A stretch of DNA of 64,000 nt from Strix aluco (lineage: Eukaryota > Chordata > Aves > Strigiformes > Strigidae): the NCBI RefSeq assembly GCF_031877795.1, contig NC_133931.1:131044621-131108620 (forward strand), read 5' to 3'. Made by a program: the position numbers and the translations under genes. Every line of letters begins with the position of its first letter. Position 1 is the stretch's first letter. Positions 10,189 through 40,582 of the stretch are shown piece by piece. Under the pieces are notes generated by a model. It searched no databases and was not told the DNA's origin. It worked only from the letters and a program-made list of their open reading frames with translations.

Positions 10189-12446
10189 TAAGCAGAAGTG
10201 CTGCTGTGTTAGGAAAGTGGAGGCACTTCAAGGGAAGAGAAACTCATATCCACTCTGGTGCCCCTTCAGCTTTCTTGTATTCATTACACAAGAGTGTGTA
10301 CAGAGAAATGGGGCTATACATAGAATGACTAGGGAAATTTATATTGTGTAGTTTTATTTTCCCTCATATCCAGTTCACGCTCGTTGCTGTTGCCATGTGA
10401 AACAACCCCAGCCCCTCGGTTTGTTTTGTTGTTGTTGACAGCTAACAGATTTCATATTTGTGTGGCGGTGTTTCCTTCCAAACTGCTCTTCTCTATTGAG
10501 CTCTATGTGTTTGGTCACTTCAGTAACCAGCATGATGCTGAGGAGCATGGTCTACTGCTTCACCTCTTCTGAATAGGATGGCCAGTCAAAACGATTGGTG
10601 AACGTTTCTTCAGCTGGGTAAAAGGAGTTGTGCTCTGTCTGATAAGAGTTGACTTAATTTTCTAACTGGAAGTTCAGCTTCTTTACGGTGTTTGGGTACT
10701 CAGTTCTGTCTACTGGAGTAAGTTTCATCTTGCGTCAGTACCTTGAAGCGACCCTGCTCTGGAAACACAACTGTTCAGTGACTTCTTATTATACACTGGA
10801 AATAAAGACAGGAGAATCGATATTCCCCCTGGGCAAAAAGCAGGAGGTGAAACTCTTTCTATTAACTGTACAGTAGTTAATCCAGGAAGGAGGCAAAGCC
10901 TTAAATGATTATGTGGGTTTACACAGAAATCTGAGGATAACATTTATCCTTTAGATATCTGAGCAAGGATGAATTTCTAACTAGAGCACAGCGTATAGAT
11001 CTGTATAAATTTCATTGTGCTCCCAGTGCGTAGGCAACTTTCTTATAGCACACTCCACTTTCTTTTTCATGTGTTTTGAACAGGAAACTGGGCTTATTTT
11101 GTTTCGGGTTTGTTTTTTCCAAGAAAAACACCACATCTTCAGATTCATTCTCCAATAAGCTTTGTGCTGTGCTGTTATGAAGCTATTGTTGGAAACGATT
11201 ATCAAACTTGAGTCTGCTAAGGATTTTCAGTTTTTACAGAAGTGCACTTTAAGAAGAGGAAGACGAGGGATTCCGGTTAGAATTAAATTCAGTACATTGC
11301 TGTTAAGATCAGTGCTGCCATGGAGGTTACTAAATCCAAAGCTGCCATATATTAACTGTTTTGATTGATGTGTTTAAAGAATATCCCCACCAAAACCTGA
11401 ATTTTTGGGTATAGGCTGTAGAATCTATTGATGGCTTAACAGTGGTCATATTACATCCTTCAGAGATTTCTGCTTTCCTGGTCTATGAGGCCATCAGCGA
11501 AGCCTGCTGTGTAGTTTTGACTATGACGGAAGCACTGTATAGCTTGCACTACATGGTGTTTATGCCTCTTAAAAGTGGTATTGAAATATTTAGTATTTCT
11601 TCAAAAGAATGGACAGAAAACAGGCAAATATCCACAAGCTAGAGGTATTAGCTTACTGCTTTATAGTCAAAGCTAACTACATAGCAGCGTTTATAGTTGA
11701 GAAACGTCACTTCCCTTTCCTGCATCCTGGAAGTTGCAGCCTTCATCTAGTCATGCCAACCCATAAGTTGTTTAAGATGTTGATGCAAAGTTAGAATCTT
11801 GAACTTAAAAATTTGCCAGCCTAAATGCAAATATTGAATTCTTTTGAAGAAAATGTTTGTTTTGTTTTGGCTTGGCTTCTCTTCTGCTCTGTACTTTATG
11901 TCGTTCAGGTTTGTGTCTGTAAAGTTCTCTGAAGCTCAGATTTGAAAACAGTTGGAGTGCAATGTTTATAGTTAAATTTCTTTTGATCCTAATAATTTCT
12001 TTGACATGTAAAATGATCCGTAAACTGAGTTCATTCAGAATTAATACACAACAGATCTACTTAGCATTAGCTGTATTTTTCCTTCCAAATCCAATTTCTA
12101 CAAGTTTCTGATGTATATTTTATCAGATCTAAAAATGAAATTTCCGTAAAAGATACTTCCTGATATTTCTAAAGGCTTGTGATACTTTTCTTGAGATAGA
12201 TCACCGGCAAAAAAAATACACCTGCTAACAAGAATTCCACATTGCAGTGAATCTTTCTGTGCTCTTTGTAGGAGAAAAATTATGCAAATATTTAACAGCC
12301 TCGTAAAACTAGCAATTTATATTTGAGTAAGAGAAGTTACCTGGAAGAAACTGGAAATTTAATACTTTAAATACAATGATGATAAATGCATTCCATGATG
12401 ATTTTCTTTTTAAATAATGTTTACACTGTAGTAATGTTTAAGTGGT

Positions 12447-12454
12447 TGTATATA
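12447..12454 (+). promoter_or_regulatory. Pumilio response element TGTATATA
   Basis: This is an exact match to the PUF-protein consensus UGUANAUA inside the putative PPP1R9A 3' UTR. A related TGTATATT is at 12112-12119. Single octamers occur by chance, so weight is low alone. Confidence 0.35.
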
Positions 12455-14850
12455 ATAATCTACAGTGGTGTCCCTGTTTTATGTTCTTTGTTTTCTTAGA
12501 AACCTGAGCAGACTGCTTGGCATTATACATTGAGTTTTCATTCTTGCTGCTTGGAACAGTGCCTAGTTAATCTCTTCGTAAATCAGATTCTTATTCTGCA
12601 GAATAACTAATTTGACCTAAGTCCTTTAAGCATTCAGGGGGGTTGTATTGCTTTGTGGTAGTGTTATTTTGTTATTCTCTGACTAAAAAAATGCAACAAA
12701 GTCCTGGCTTTAAAAAAAGTAGTAGCTTGAGTTTAAAATAAAACCGTAAAATGCATTTTAATCAACACATGAAAACTAAGCAAACCAAGTAGCGTCAAGA
12801 GTTTTGCTGCTTTTTCTGCGATAAAAGAGATTTATGTTGTTCCTTTTATGAAGTATGGTAGCTCATTGTTGGGACATGCAGAAGTGTCACTGGATAACAA
12901 ATGAATGTAGCATGGTTTGAAACTTTTGTTACTGTTCTATAGGATCTTTAAAGTTGTGTTGCGTTTTTTCCCCTTGTATTGTGTAATGACATACATGAAA
13001 CAAAAGATATGGATGTCTCATCATTCTTAACTTAAACTTCCTGTAAACCAATGCTAAGTCAGACTGATGTGGGGTTTTGATGTACGAAGAAACAAATATT
13101 CCATGCTAAATGACTGGAAAGACTTTTCTCTTTTGGCTCACATGCAACTGTAACTGTTGCCTACTTTTGCATATTTATTTGTGGAGCTAAAGCAATTTTG
13201 AGTATGCTGATTTGTCTGGCCACCTTTGAACTGTTGTGCAGGTGGTGTGGTGGTTCCACACCTCTAGCCATGCCTCTGTGTCACCTTAACACCTAGGTGT
13301 CCACAGTGGACTGATGAAGTTAACTTCTCCCTGGTTACAATGGTAGGCCAGTTCTGTAAAGTCTGGTTCTGCTCATTGCTGCAGTATTTCCAGGTTGTGA
13401 ATATATTGAGCCTCTGAAAGGGTGAAGAAAGGGGAGTTAGCAGAAAATGGAACTCTGAAAAACAGAAAGTAAAAGATACAACACTGCAGGTTACTTTTGT
13501 CCTAAAAAAAATAGCATTTCTACTGAGATCGTGGAGAGAGTGGTGGGTCCTTGCCCTGTCCAAATCAGCCAAACATACAGACATCACTCGAGCTTCTAGC
13601 TCATATTTTCCCATGTGGTGGGGTGCTGCATCCATGCAACTTCCATGTTAAAACTCCCAATTCAGTTTGAATCTGCCCAGGCAGATCAGGACCAAGGCGT
13701 GAGGAAGGAGCCAAACCTGTTCATTGCAATGCCCAGAGTATTGCCCACTGGTGTTTGCATTTCACCCACCTCTCTGAGCAGGTCTGGTGGGGGTCACTGT
13801 AAGTAGAGACTGTTATAGATTATAGGTTAGAATTGCACAGTGGAACAGAAGCCAGTAGTAAAAAGCTGAACAGTTAGGTGGTGTTTGTATCTCAGTGTAT
13901 ACAAATACTTTTACATTTTTTAAACTTTCTATATTTTTTTGCAAAGGCATCTGTTATGCCATGACTCTAGTGTGCTGCAGGGATACCACAGGAATCGAGT
14001 TTTTACTGGAATTACTGAGCAGCTTTTCTCTGAAGCTTGCCAGTCCTCAGCTCTCACTGACATTCAGAGGTGCTTGACACTGAGCATTGGCGGTCCTCAT
14101 ACTTCATTGCTTCTATTGAAGCCTCCTGTCCTCCTGAGCTGCTCCACCTTCACCTGGCTCACACACTGGTGTGATTTTTGAGAATTAATCGTGTTCCACT
14201 TTTAAGTCAGAGAAAGAAATGCTACTCTTGTTAATAGTGCAGAATCCAGTTCTATAGTAGGAAGGAAGAGGATCATCATTTAGTTGGGTATGGCCAAGAA
14301 GTACCATTCCGGGTACCAACACAACACTGAAAATCAAAAGGAAAAGTTTGCACAGATTCAGCTGTAGCTCTTTACAGCATCTGCACTGCAGTCTGTACTG
14401 TTTCTTGGTGCTGAAATTTAGGGGAAGTTTGCAAGAATTAAGTCTTGTGCTGATTTCTTAGCTGTGTGTTTACAGAGAGAAAATATTGTCAAGGCAAAAG
14501 GCAAACCTGATCTTGCTCTTTTTAGGTGTGGCCTCATCCCCTGCACTATCATCTAAGTGATAAAGGGACTGGACCCTTTTAATAGCACTTCCCTCTTTCT
14601 GTGCTTTCCCACTTGAAAACCTCAGGAAATCTATGTTATGGTCCAAAATACTGAAAAAACAGGTGTTTGAAAAAAGCAGCACATACTTAAGTTGTAAGTC
14701 TTTAACAGAGAGTTACAGGCTCTGTGTCTGGGCAGAGTGCACAGAGCAGTTAGATGGGTTTGGTTTAATTTTGTTAAATTAGTGATTGAAAATAATGAAA
14801 TCAGTCTTTCTAGAAATGTTTAAGTGATTTGTGGCTTGATTGCCTCTTTA

Positions 14851-14856
14851 AATAAA
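14851..14856 (+). promoter_or_regulatory. PPP1R9A: AATAAA with GT-rich downstream element
   Basis: The hexamer is followed within 10-25 bases by TATGGGTTTGTGTGTGTACA. It is the best-looking poly(A) signal in the middle of the putative PPP1R9A 3' UTR, giving a UTR of about 4.7 kb. Confidence 0.45.
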
Positions 14857-14874
14857 TATGTATGGGTTTGTGTG

Positions 14875-14895
14875 TGTACATACATAATGTACATA
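14875..14895 (+). promoter_or_regulatory. Tandem Pumilio response elements
   Basis: Two exact TGTACATA octamers lie at 14875-14882 and 14888-14895, 13 bases apart start to start. Both match UGUANAUA. They lie inside the transcript only if the mRNA ends beyond the 14851 signal. Confidence 0.4.
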
Positions 14896-16482
14896 CATGT
14901 TCATACAGATTTACACTGCACTAGTAGCAGTTAGCACATCAGTCTCCGTGCATTGTAGGGCTGCAGGCACACAGTCTGCGCGTAGGCAGAGGGCCCCGGC
15001 ACTGGCTGCAGCCTCGGACAAGCAAAGCGCTTGGGGGTCAAGAGGGTCTCACCAGCGTGCTCACCCCTGTCTGCACTAGTGGATTTGCTCACTTTTCTTG
15101 TGCGGTTTTATGTATTTTGCAGATCAGAAGATTTTAAAGCTTTGTTAGAACTGTATACAGAATGGTCCTCTGCAGGTCCTTCTGCATGTTGTCCTCAGGT
15201 TGTTTTTTTGGGGTGGGAGGTTTGCAGGATTGATTTATTGGAGTGTCAGTATTCTAGGAAGGAAACCCTTTTATATATTTTTAACCCTAACTTTGATTTT
15301 TATTTGAGCGCTTTCAGCAGCTTGCTTTTGAGCAGGATTATGAGTGACATCCAAGTTTACCCACTTACCATAGTGGAGTGTGGGTCATCTGCAGATTGCA
15401 CAGTCCCTTTTGTTAACCTCCTGTATGGATTTTTACTCTACATTTTCCACCAGTAAAACTGATTTTTCAAAGCTGTGACACCTTAGTCATGACATTGAGC
15501 CCTCCAATCCCTCATTACAAAATGAGCCTTCTGTTACTAACCAGCAGTACTAACTGGTACTTTTTCTGTTGGCATTAAGTAACAGTTTAAAAAATGTGCG
15601 TCTTGCTGGAAGGTTTGGCAGTAGTGCTTGGAGCTGCCTGTTCCTTTGGGAAGTTTGGACTATGTTAAGAACAAGATGTAGGGTTTGTGAAACCTGCTCT
15701 GCTGAGTTAGGCAAGTTTCCTCTTCCAGGGCAAGGAGAGGTGAGGAGGGCTTGCAGCTCATGAGATCGGGTCCAACCTGCATAACCCGGGAGCCTGAGCC
15801 TCCTGCTGGGTTTTTGGTGGGAGCTTTGTCACTGACACCAGTGGAAGTGGGTTCGGGCTCCAGTGCATAAGTGTCTGAAGGAAAGGGGGATCCCAGGGCA
15901 CCAGACGTAAAAGCGTAACCAGCCCATTTGGAAGTGGGGAGTGCACAGTGAACCTCTTCTGACTCTATACTTTCCCATACACATTTACTGTCTGAACAAC
16001 TGCTTTCGTATTTTCCAGTCACATTGCAATGGTAACTCACTGGTCACTGACAAGTGTTAGATATATTGCTAGAAGACCAGGCAGCTAAAAGACTAAAATG
16101 CACTGTGCTCACTGTAAAAATCAGCTTCTTATATTGTTTCTTTTTATATGGTTGAAGAGGTGGTTGCGCTTCAGATTTTTTCCTTTTCTTTTTTTAAAGA
16201 GGTCAAATGTATATGAAGTGCATGTTACCCTGAACTTTTTGTTTGTACATCTTGGTGTCTGATCATCTGCATGAAAGACACAGTGGTGCCATGTCTGAGC
16301 TTGTTCTCTTGTGCTTGGTTGATATAAACTTCTCTAGATTGCTGAGTTTTCCCCAAAATAACTTTGGTTAATATTTAGTTATTGGGAGACATCAAAACAA
16401 AACGTCATGGTGGACCTTTGCTTTCTTACAGTTTAAATACAAACAACAAAGCCTTGTGGTTTAAAGTTAATTTGTTAGTGTA

Positions 16483-16488
16483 AATAAA
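16483..16488 (+). promoter_or_regulatory. PPP1R9A: Candidate distal PPP1R9A poly(A) signal
   Basis: AATAAA is followed by the T/G-rich GAGTATTATTGTTGTTAG at 16501-16518. A second AATAAA follows at 16530. This would give a 3' UTR of about 6.3 kb. Confidence 0.4.
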
Positions 16489-16510
16489 TTTCTTGCCAAT
16501 GAGTATTATT

Positions 16511-18004
16511 GTTGTTAGACAACGAATGCAATAAAATGAGAAATCCTGAATCTTTATTAGAATTTGTATCGAGTCCTCACTTTCCTGCCCATTTGTTGGT
16601 CATTCCAGAGGAAGTAATAAATGGTGAACACGACTGGACAGCTGTTGCTGCGTGGGTCAGACTGGGGAGGTGGGACACAGACTTTGCCCTGCTTGTTCTT
16701 TCCTTCCTTCTGCTCAGTGCCAAAGATTATTTTAACTCCAGCTCTTGGCCAAATTGGCATGAGTCACAGACCTCTGATTGGATCTCATTTACAATCTGTA
16801 ATTATGTAAAAAGAAGTAAAAACCAAAATAAAGTAAGGAAAGAGAATGGCCTTTTTTCTTCATATGCAGATGAAATGTAGTGTGCAATCTTTTGCTGCAG
16901 GTTGATGCAAAAATACGTTGCCTTCATGTTGGTGGTCAATGTTTGACTGTTTAAGACCTCAATTAGTTTGGGTATATACAAACATTTTACCATTTTGCAC
17001 TCAAGTGTAGGTTAGTTATAATGGGGATTTTATATATTCAAAGTATAGCAGTTCTTCTGCCAAACATTTAGTATGTCTTTATTTGATTTTAGTAAAGCAT
17101 TAAATTAGGGAAGAGCAAAGGGCACAGACTGTCCAATTTGTGTTGTCATTTCAGTGGATTTACATCTGGCAGAATGTAGGCCAAATACTCTGCACTTAAT
17201 CTGTCTGACCCAGGCTGTGTTTCTCAGAGCTGAATCATTTTACTTTCTGCTAATACGGCCACCACCTGCAAGAAGATAAAAGAATCCTCAATCTGTAAAA
17301 TTATTATCTTAATTAAAATAGGTATATTAAGAGGCTGTAAGTCCACGACTGACATGTAAAATGTGTCTGCTCAGCAGCTTCCTCAGTCTGGAGCCTTTTA
17401 TACGTATGTCCTTGTTGTTTGTGCAGGTTGTCTCAGATATCTGCAGTTTGGTTTCTGAAATGCCCAGAACTGCTCCAGACTCTACAGCTTGTAAAAGATG
17501 ATGGGTTATGCCCTTCTCCGGGTTGCAAGCCCGGATTTGTGCAGGTTGCTTTGTAATTGGGAGGCCAGGCTTGAGGCGCATCTTCCTCCACTGCTGTTTC
17601 TGCACTGAGACTGACAGAGAGTTTTATCAAGGGGTGATTTCATGATGGGTAGAAGCCGTACCCCAGCATTGCTTTTGCTGCAGAATGCATGCGTGCTGTC
17701 TCTGTCCTTACCCAGCACCACTTGAATGCACAGTGGCCCAGCTTCAATTCCCACCTCCGCACTGCAAGGCTGGGACACACTTAGGGGAGCTTGACAACAG
17801 GCTTCCCTCCTTGCCTCACGTTAAAATTCAAAATTTTACTGTTAGTAATAGCAGGTATTAAGTCCTACCTATGATCTCTCTCCTCTGAAACATGTCAGGA
17901 AAAGGTAAGACCCATCGTTTGCACATGCTTCTGTCTGCAGGCAGACTGCTGGGAAAACCTTCAGTACAGGGATAGTTTAAAAAAGAGAAAAAAAAAAGGC
18001 CAGC
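16511..18004. other. Tail-to-tail intergenic gap PPP1R9A/PON2
   Basis: This is the roughly 1.5 kb between the two convergent genes. It holds another AATAAA at 16827-16832 and no recognisable gene. The short open frames here have no domain. In mammals the PON1 and PON3 genes lie between these two genes; I see no PON-like exon in this gap. Confidence 0.5.
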
Positions 18005-18021
18005 GACAAGTGAACACATTC

Positions 18022-18027
18022 TTTATT
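18022..18027 (-). promoter_or_regulatory. PON2: Distal PON2 poly(A) signal candidate
   Basis: Plus-strand TTTATT is AATAAA on the PON2 strand. It is the last one before the gap to PPP1R9A. Confidence 0.4.
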
Positions 18028-20201
18028 TTCTGAAAACCAACAAAAAACTAGAAGTTTGACAAGATCCAACATGTAGATTTGCTCAGTTGAAGATGTTCTA
18101 AGCTACTGAAAACATGAAATTAATGTTTTGGTGGGTTATTTCTATCACTAGCGAGGGAAATCCTGGCTGTTACACTTCTACAAGCACAGAGTAAATCCAG
18201 GACCAGCAGAGTGACTGGTTGGGATTTTGGCTGTGTTACTGCCACTGCTGCAAAACATTAATTCTTTAGAAAATGGCACTTAATTTACTTGAGAACAAAT
18301 AGTGGCACAAGCCTAAAATAATTATTTTAAAATGCTACTGCAGGACATTAATGGCTAATCACGAACAAGTTAATAGCCCAACATCTCCTTATTGTGAGAA
18401 CTTACTTCAGAGCAGTTTTTTCTGCTTGGGCTCTGGGAACGTCTGTTCCTGAAGGCTGAAAATTGGTTACAAGTTCCATTAGGAAAGCATGCCACTTCCC
18501 AGGGAAGCTGAAAATGTCCTGCAGGGAGAGAAGTTGCTAAGGAAGGAGTGGCAAAGCCAGAGTTACAGTAAATTACATCCTTGAGTGCTTGGTGCAATCA
18601 GCTGATGCCAAAGGCAAGTCCAGCAAAGGGACGAGACAAAAGCTGCCCTCATTCAGGACCAGCTCTGTGCTGTGGAAGGGCCGTCTGCATGCCGTGGTTA
18701 GCAAAAGACTTGAAACGTGTTCCAAACAGATATGCCTCTAAAGCCTTCATAGGCACACAGGAAACCCTGGGCAGTGCTCAAGTCCCCAGATCAACTGTGG
18801 ACACTTTGGAGAGGAGCTATGAACACAGTTCACAGACCTGCTGATGCAGGGCCATGCCCAAGACAAGGTCAGTTAGCCTCATGGTTAACCCTAAAGCTCA
18901 AGTCTCCCCCTCTAAGCTATCACTAGACCCCTTCGGCATGTGCTATTTTTAAGCAAAACATCACAAATACCACCAACCACTATTGTTATGCGGGGGTGAA
19001 AGAGTTGTCTGGCATGGCAGCAGTGGGAAGCTGCCAGCATCAGGAAGGGCACAGCGACCAAGCCAACATGCTGCTGATTCAGTTCTTAAACCTCGCACAA
19101 CTTCTTGTGCCCAAAGACGTGCCTTACACCACAGTGTCTGTGCCAGTGAGCTGGTGGCAGCGCAGGTGCTCAGGGTGGAACACGCTCTCTGGGGACAGAA
19201 GGTGATGTGGCAAGCTGCCTGCTGCAGCTGTGCAGAGGAAGGGGGATGGTACTGCCCCTCCCATACAGCAACACGGTCCCTGCCACGAGCTCTGGCACCA
19301 GCTCCTTGCTCTGTCCCTTTCCCTTGGAGAAGGAGCAGTAACTCCTTTATACCAGTGGATGAAGGGCATTAGGCTTGTGTTAGAAAGGAAAGGTGCAGGA
19401 GCCACGAGGGGTCAGCGCACATTTGCTGTTCAGGACCACGGCTCACCCAAACCTTAACCCACAGTAATGCCTCCTCTCAGCCAGGACAGCAAAACCCAAA
19501 GGTAGATGAAGGTCTGCACATACTTTGGCTCCTGTCTCAGTGTTCAGGCTGCTACAGAGTGAGTTATTTGCTCTATCTTGTAGGCAGAAGTGCTACCGTG
19601 TTTTCTAAGTACTGGACCTTCCATGTACTCCCCAGATTAGAGGGGGCCATGGCTGGTGATGAAGCAGATCGCAGGAGGGAACAGCAAAGCCAGAATAGCA
19701 ATTAGCACTGGCTCTTTCTCCTCACAAGCTCACACTTCGTGAGCAGCCTGCCTTTTTTCTCCACACGGTGGAAGAAAAGCAGCAAGGAAACACTACTTCA
19801 TCAGCCGAAGGATGCAGAGGGGATGGTGGACCCCAGGATGGTCTGTGTGGTGACACCACTGGAGGGGCAAACAAGCTGCTGAGAAGTGCCAGTGCAAGCA
19901 GGCGCAGGCAGCACAGCAGCAACCCTGTCAGGGGAGCCACCACCGATAACAGAGCCTTTAGCTGTACGTCAGTATCTCTCACAAAACTGGACCGGTGATC
20001 AGAGGTGGGAACTCAGAGGACAAAAAGAACAGCAGGAGCCGCTCTGTGGGTAAGGACATGTATACTAATGAAGGAAGAGCTCGCTCCACAGGCAGAGAAC
20101 CAAGTGGTGGCTCAAACAGGAGCTTCTGCCAGACTGGTGTCTTGGTGTGCAGACTGGAAAGCACAAAACTGATTTCCAGCTTCAAAGGACACTCAATTCA
20201 G

Positions 20202-20207
20202 TTTATT
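20202..20207 (-). promoter_or_regulatory. PON2: Middle PON2 poly(A) signal candidate
   Basis: Plus-strand TTTATT gives AATAAA on the minus strand, about 975 bases after the stop codon. Confidence 0.4.
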
Positions 20208-20680
20208 GCAAGTGACTGCTAACTAACACCATTCTAAAAACACCAGCCGATAGAAACCTGGATAGGTCTTTTAGCAGTGCACATTATCAGTAACTGCCAC
20301 TGGATAAACATGAAGCGGGTGCCTGCTGCACAGCAGCACAGCAGGAATCAGCTCCGTACAGGCTAGAAGTTAAACACAGAATGTGCATAACCAACACTTG
20401 GGGCAGTCACTGAGGCAAAGCGCCCAGAAATGCCCCCTTTGCTGTGACAGACAACAGTAATTGCTAATGCACTTTTCACTGAAGGTGCTCGGGAGTTGTT
20501 TCCCCCTGTTTAGGAAAAAAAAAGGCTTTTTTAAACTCCCTTTGGAAGACTCAGTAAAAAACCACTCCAAAGTGATGCCTTCCTCTTTTCTCAGTAAGAT
20601 TAAGACAAATTTATGAAACTGAAGTAACATTAGTAAATGGCTTAAAGGGAAAAGAGGGAAGAAATGAGACTGAAATAACA

Positions 20681-20686
20681 TTTATT
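20681..20686 (-). promoter_or_regulatory. PON2: Proximal PON2 poly(A) signal candidate
   Basis: AATAAA on the minus strand about 500 bases after the stop, followed by a T-rich TGTTATTTCAG. This length is close to the short 3' UTR usual for PON2 in mammals. Confidence 0.45.
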
Positions 20687-20842
20687 CTCCTTCCAGTGAT
20701 TTCAGAAGCATTAAGGAAAGCCAACAGGAAGGTTAGGAAGAAGACCCCTAAGCACAGTCCCTGGGAAAGAACAGGAGTCAGTGACAAGAAAGCATACCAC
20801 ACTGGTAGTTAGCAATTCTCATTTAGAAAATCAGTTTTCCCT

Positions 20843-20888
20843 GGGGGGGGAAAAAAAAAAAAAAAGAAAAACAAACAACAAAACAACA
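20843..20888. repeat. Homopolymer and A-rich low-complexity tract
   Basis: G8 directly followed by A15, then an A-rich AAC/AAAC stretch. On the PON2 transcript strand this reads as T15 then C8 inside the 3' UTR. Length is likely polymorphic or error-prone. Confidence 0.85.
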
Positions 20889-21180
20889 GAAATCCAGTTG
20901 CAACAGATAATTCAATGTCTGACAGTTTAGTCATTTGTAATCTGAATTTGAACTTCAAGGTTACCCTTTGTTACTGACATGGGATCCTCCACATTACACA
21001 AACTAATTTCTCACCTTCAATTCCATTTCCTTGACTATTGTGCAAAACTGTCGTTTTGGAGAGGAAGGCTAAAATACATTTCCATGACCCGAACAGTCTT
21101 GTTAGCAAATCTAGCAGAAACTAAGTGAGTTCCCATGGAACTAAATCCTTTCCACTGAAGCAGATCTAACCCACGACAAA

Positions 21181-35981
<14,801 letters not shown>

Positions 35982-36250
35982 GGCCGCTCCCCGCGCCGCG
36001 CTCCCCGCTCCCGCCTCCGCCGCGTCCCGCCCCGCCGCGCCGGGCCGGGTCAGGCTGGGCCGCCCGCGGGGCACACGCCGCCGGCCGCCCCCCCGCCCCC
36101 CGGGGCACGGCCCGCCCGAACCAACGGCAGAAAACGCGTGATCTTCCCTGCAAACGCGGCTCCGTCTGCCCCCCGCCCCGGCCAGCGAGCTGCGGGTCCA
36201 GGGGCAGGGGGAGAAGGAGCAAAGAAGGAGCCGGGGTCAGAGCGCGCTGC

Positions 36251-37220
36251 AGGGGCCGTGTTACAGCACCCGTCTGAAAGGCAGGTGGACTAAGTCCCAG
36301 GCACGTATAAAAAAAATCGTGTGTTGTATAAAAATAGGTGTGTTAGATGAAGACTGTGTGATGCAGAATGTACAAGTACTCCGTGTACACCCCTACACGG
36401 GAGATACACATGCCAATACATGTGTACTCATACCAAAGCTTCCCCTCCAAAAGCGATGCTTGCTCTCGCTGCCACGCTCCCACCAACATTCCTCTTTATG
36501 CAGGCAAAGGGCAACAGAACCCACCTTCGGGGCTCTGGCGTTCCTCCATGCCACAATCTGCTTTTCCATCAGCTGCAGCATTGGCCTCCCCATGCTTTTG
36601 GATTTTTTGGGGAACATGCCTTGGCAGGTCGATGCCCTCCCTCAGAAGTTATCTTTCCTTTTTCTGCACAGTGAATGGCCTCACGTGCAAAGCTCACATT
36701 CCTTTGCACTTTTCTGAAAGATTGAGAAATCACTAAAAAGTGCTTCTCTGATCTTCTTGCCCTTGCCCTCAAGGCCAAACAGATGCTCCACACTTAGTAA
36801 CAGTTCAAGTAAAGTATGCCGGGGAAGAGGAGGCACTCTAAAATATCTTTTCCTCTCAGTTTTGGAATACGTCTTTTCCTCTTTCTGGTCCTTGATTACT
36901 TTGGAATTACAGGTAGGTGGGGTTTTTTCAGGGGGAGGGGGTTGTTTGGGTTGTTTGGCTTTTATTGCCTGTGCATACAAATCTCACAGGTGGGCAGCAG
37001 CATTTTTAAAGTTTGGGGATATTGGGATGATAAAATGAAGTTCAGTAGCCACTGCTCAGACCCTAGCATTTAATAATTCTGCCAATTCTCCTATAGCCGT
37101 GGGCTTTGCCTTCTTTATGAACACATGTACCTTTCAAAAATATATTCCACGGCATAGATAAGATCATGAAACATATAGTGCCTGAATTTGAATATATCAT
37201 TCAATAGTGCAAAAAGGCTT
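36251..37220. other. Intergenic, upstream of PON2
   Basis: I see no gene. Several short open frames on both strands have no recognisable domain. Confidence 0.5.
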
Positions 37221-40380
<3,160 letters not shown>

Positions 40381-40582
40381 AAAATCCCCAAAATTTCTTA
40401 TCTCAGCTTGTTATAGCACTGCTTTGCTGGCATAGTATTTTTCATTTATGTATTTACACCACAGTTTAATTTGCAAAAGCACATACTGCTTACTGTCTGG
40501 GTCTCAATTTTGGCACAAGGTGGGTGCAATTCATCTGATAAAATCTACATGTCTACAGGGGAGATGGAGACATCAGAGCTGG

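Larger units (their letters stand above)
10189..16510 (+). other. PPP1R9A: Putative long 3' UTR of PPP1R9A
   Basis: From the stop codon onward the sequence is AT-rich, has no coding segment I recognise, and contains AATAAA at 10801, 12737, 14851 and 16483, with further ones at 16530 and 16827. The signal at 14851 is followed by a clear GT-rich stretch (TATGGGTTTGTGTGTGTACA) and that at 16483 by TTATTGTTGTTA. Mammalian PPP1R9A is known for a 3' UTR of several kilobases, so an end near 16.5 kb is plausible. The end given here is inferred, not observed. Confidence 0.55.
18005..21180 (-). other. PON2: PON2 3' UTR (maximum extent)
   Basis: Downstream of the PON2 stop, minus-strand AATAAA hexamers lie at plus positions 20681-20686, 20202-20207 and 18022-18027. 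They allow 3' UTRs of about 0.5, 1.0 and 3.2 kb. A homopolymer pair (G8 then A15 on the plus strand, 20843-20865) lies close to the stop. No other coding sequence was recognised. Open frames on the plus strand near 18983-19457 carry no known domain. Confidence 0.5.

Noticed and set aside
15031-15456. 141-codon open frame inside the PPP1R9A 3' region
   Set aside because: No family resemblance and no splice sites; fits better as 3' UTR or flank.
10189-18004. Search by eye for PON1 or PON3 remnants downstream of PPP1R9A
   Set aside because: No PON motif (NPHG, VNHP, ANGIN, GCHPNG) was found on either strand.
18983-19457. Overlapping open frames on the plus strand antisense to the long PON2 3' UTR
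   Set aside because: Several registers are open together in GC-richer sequence, none protein-like.
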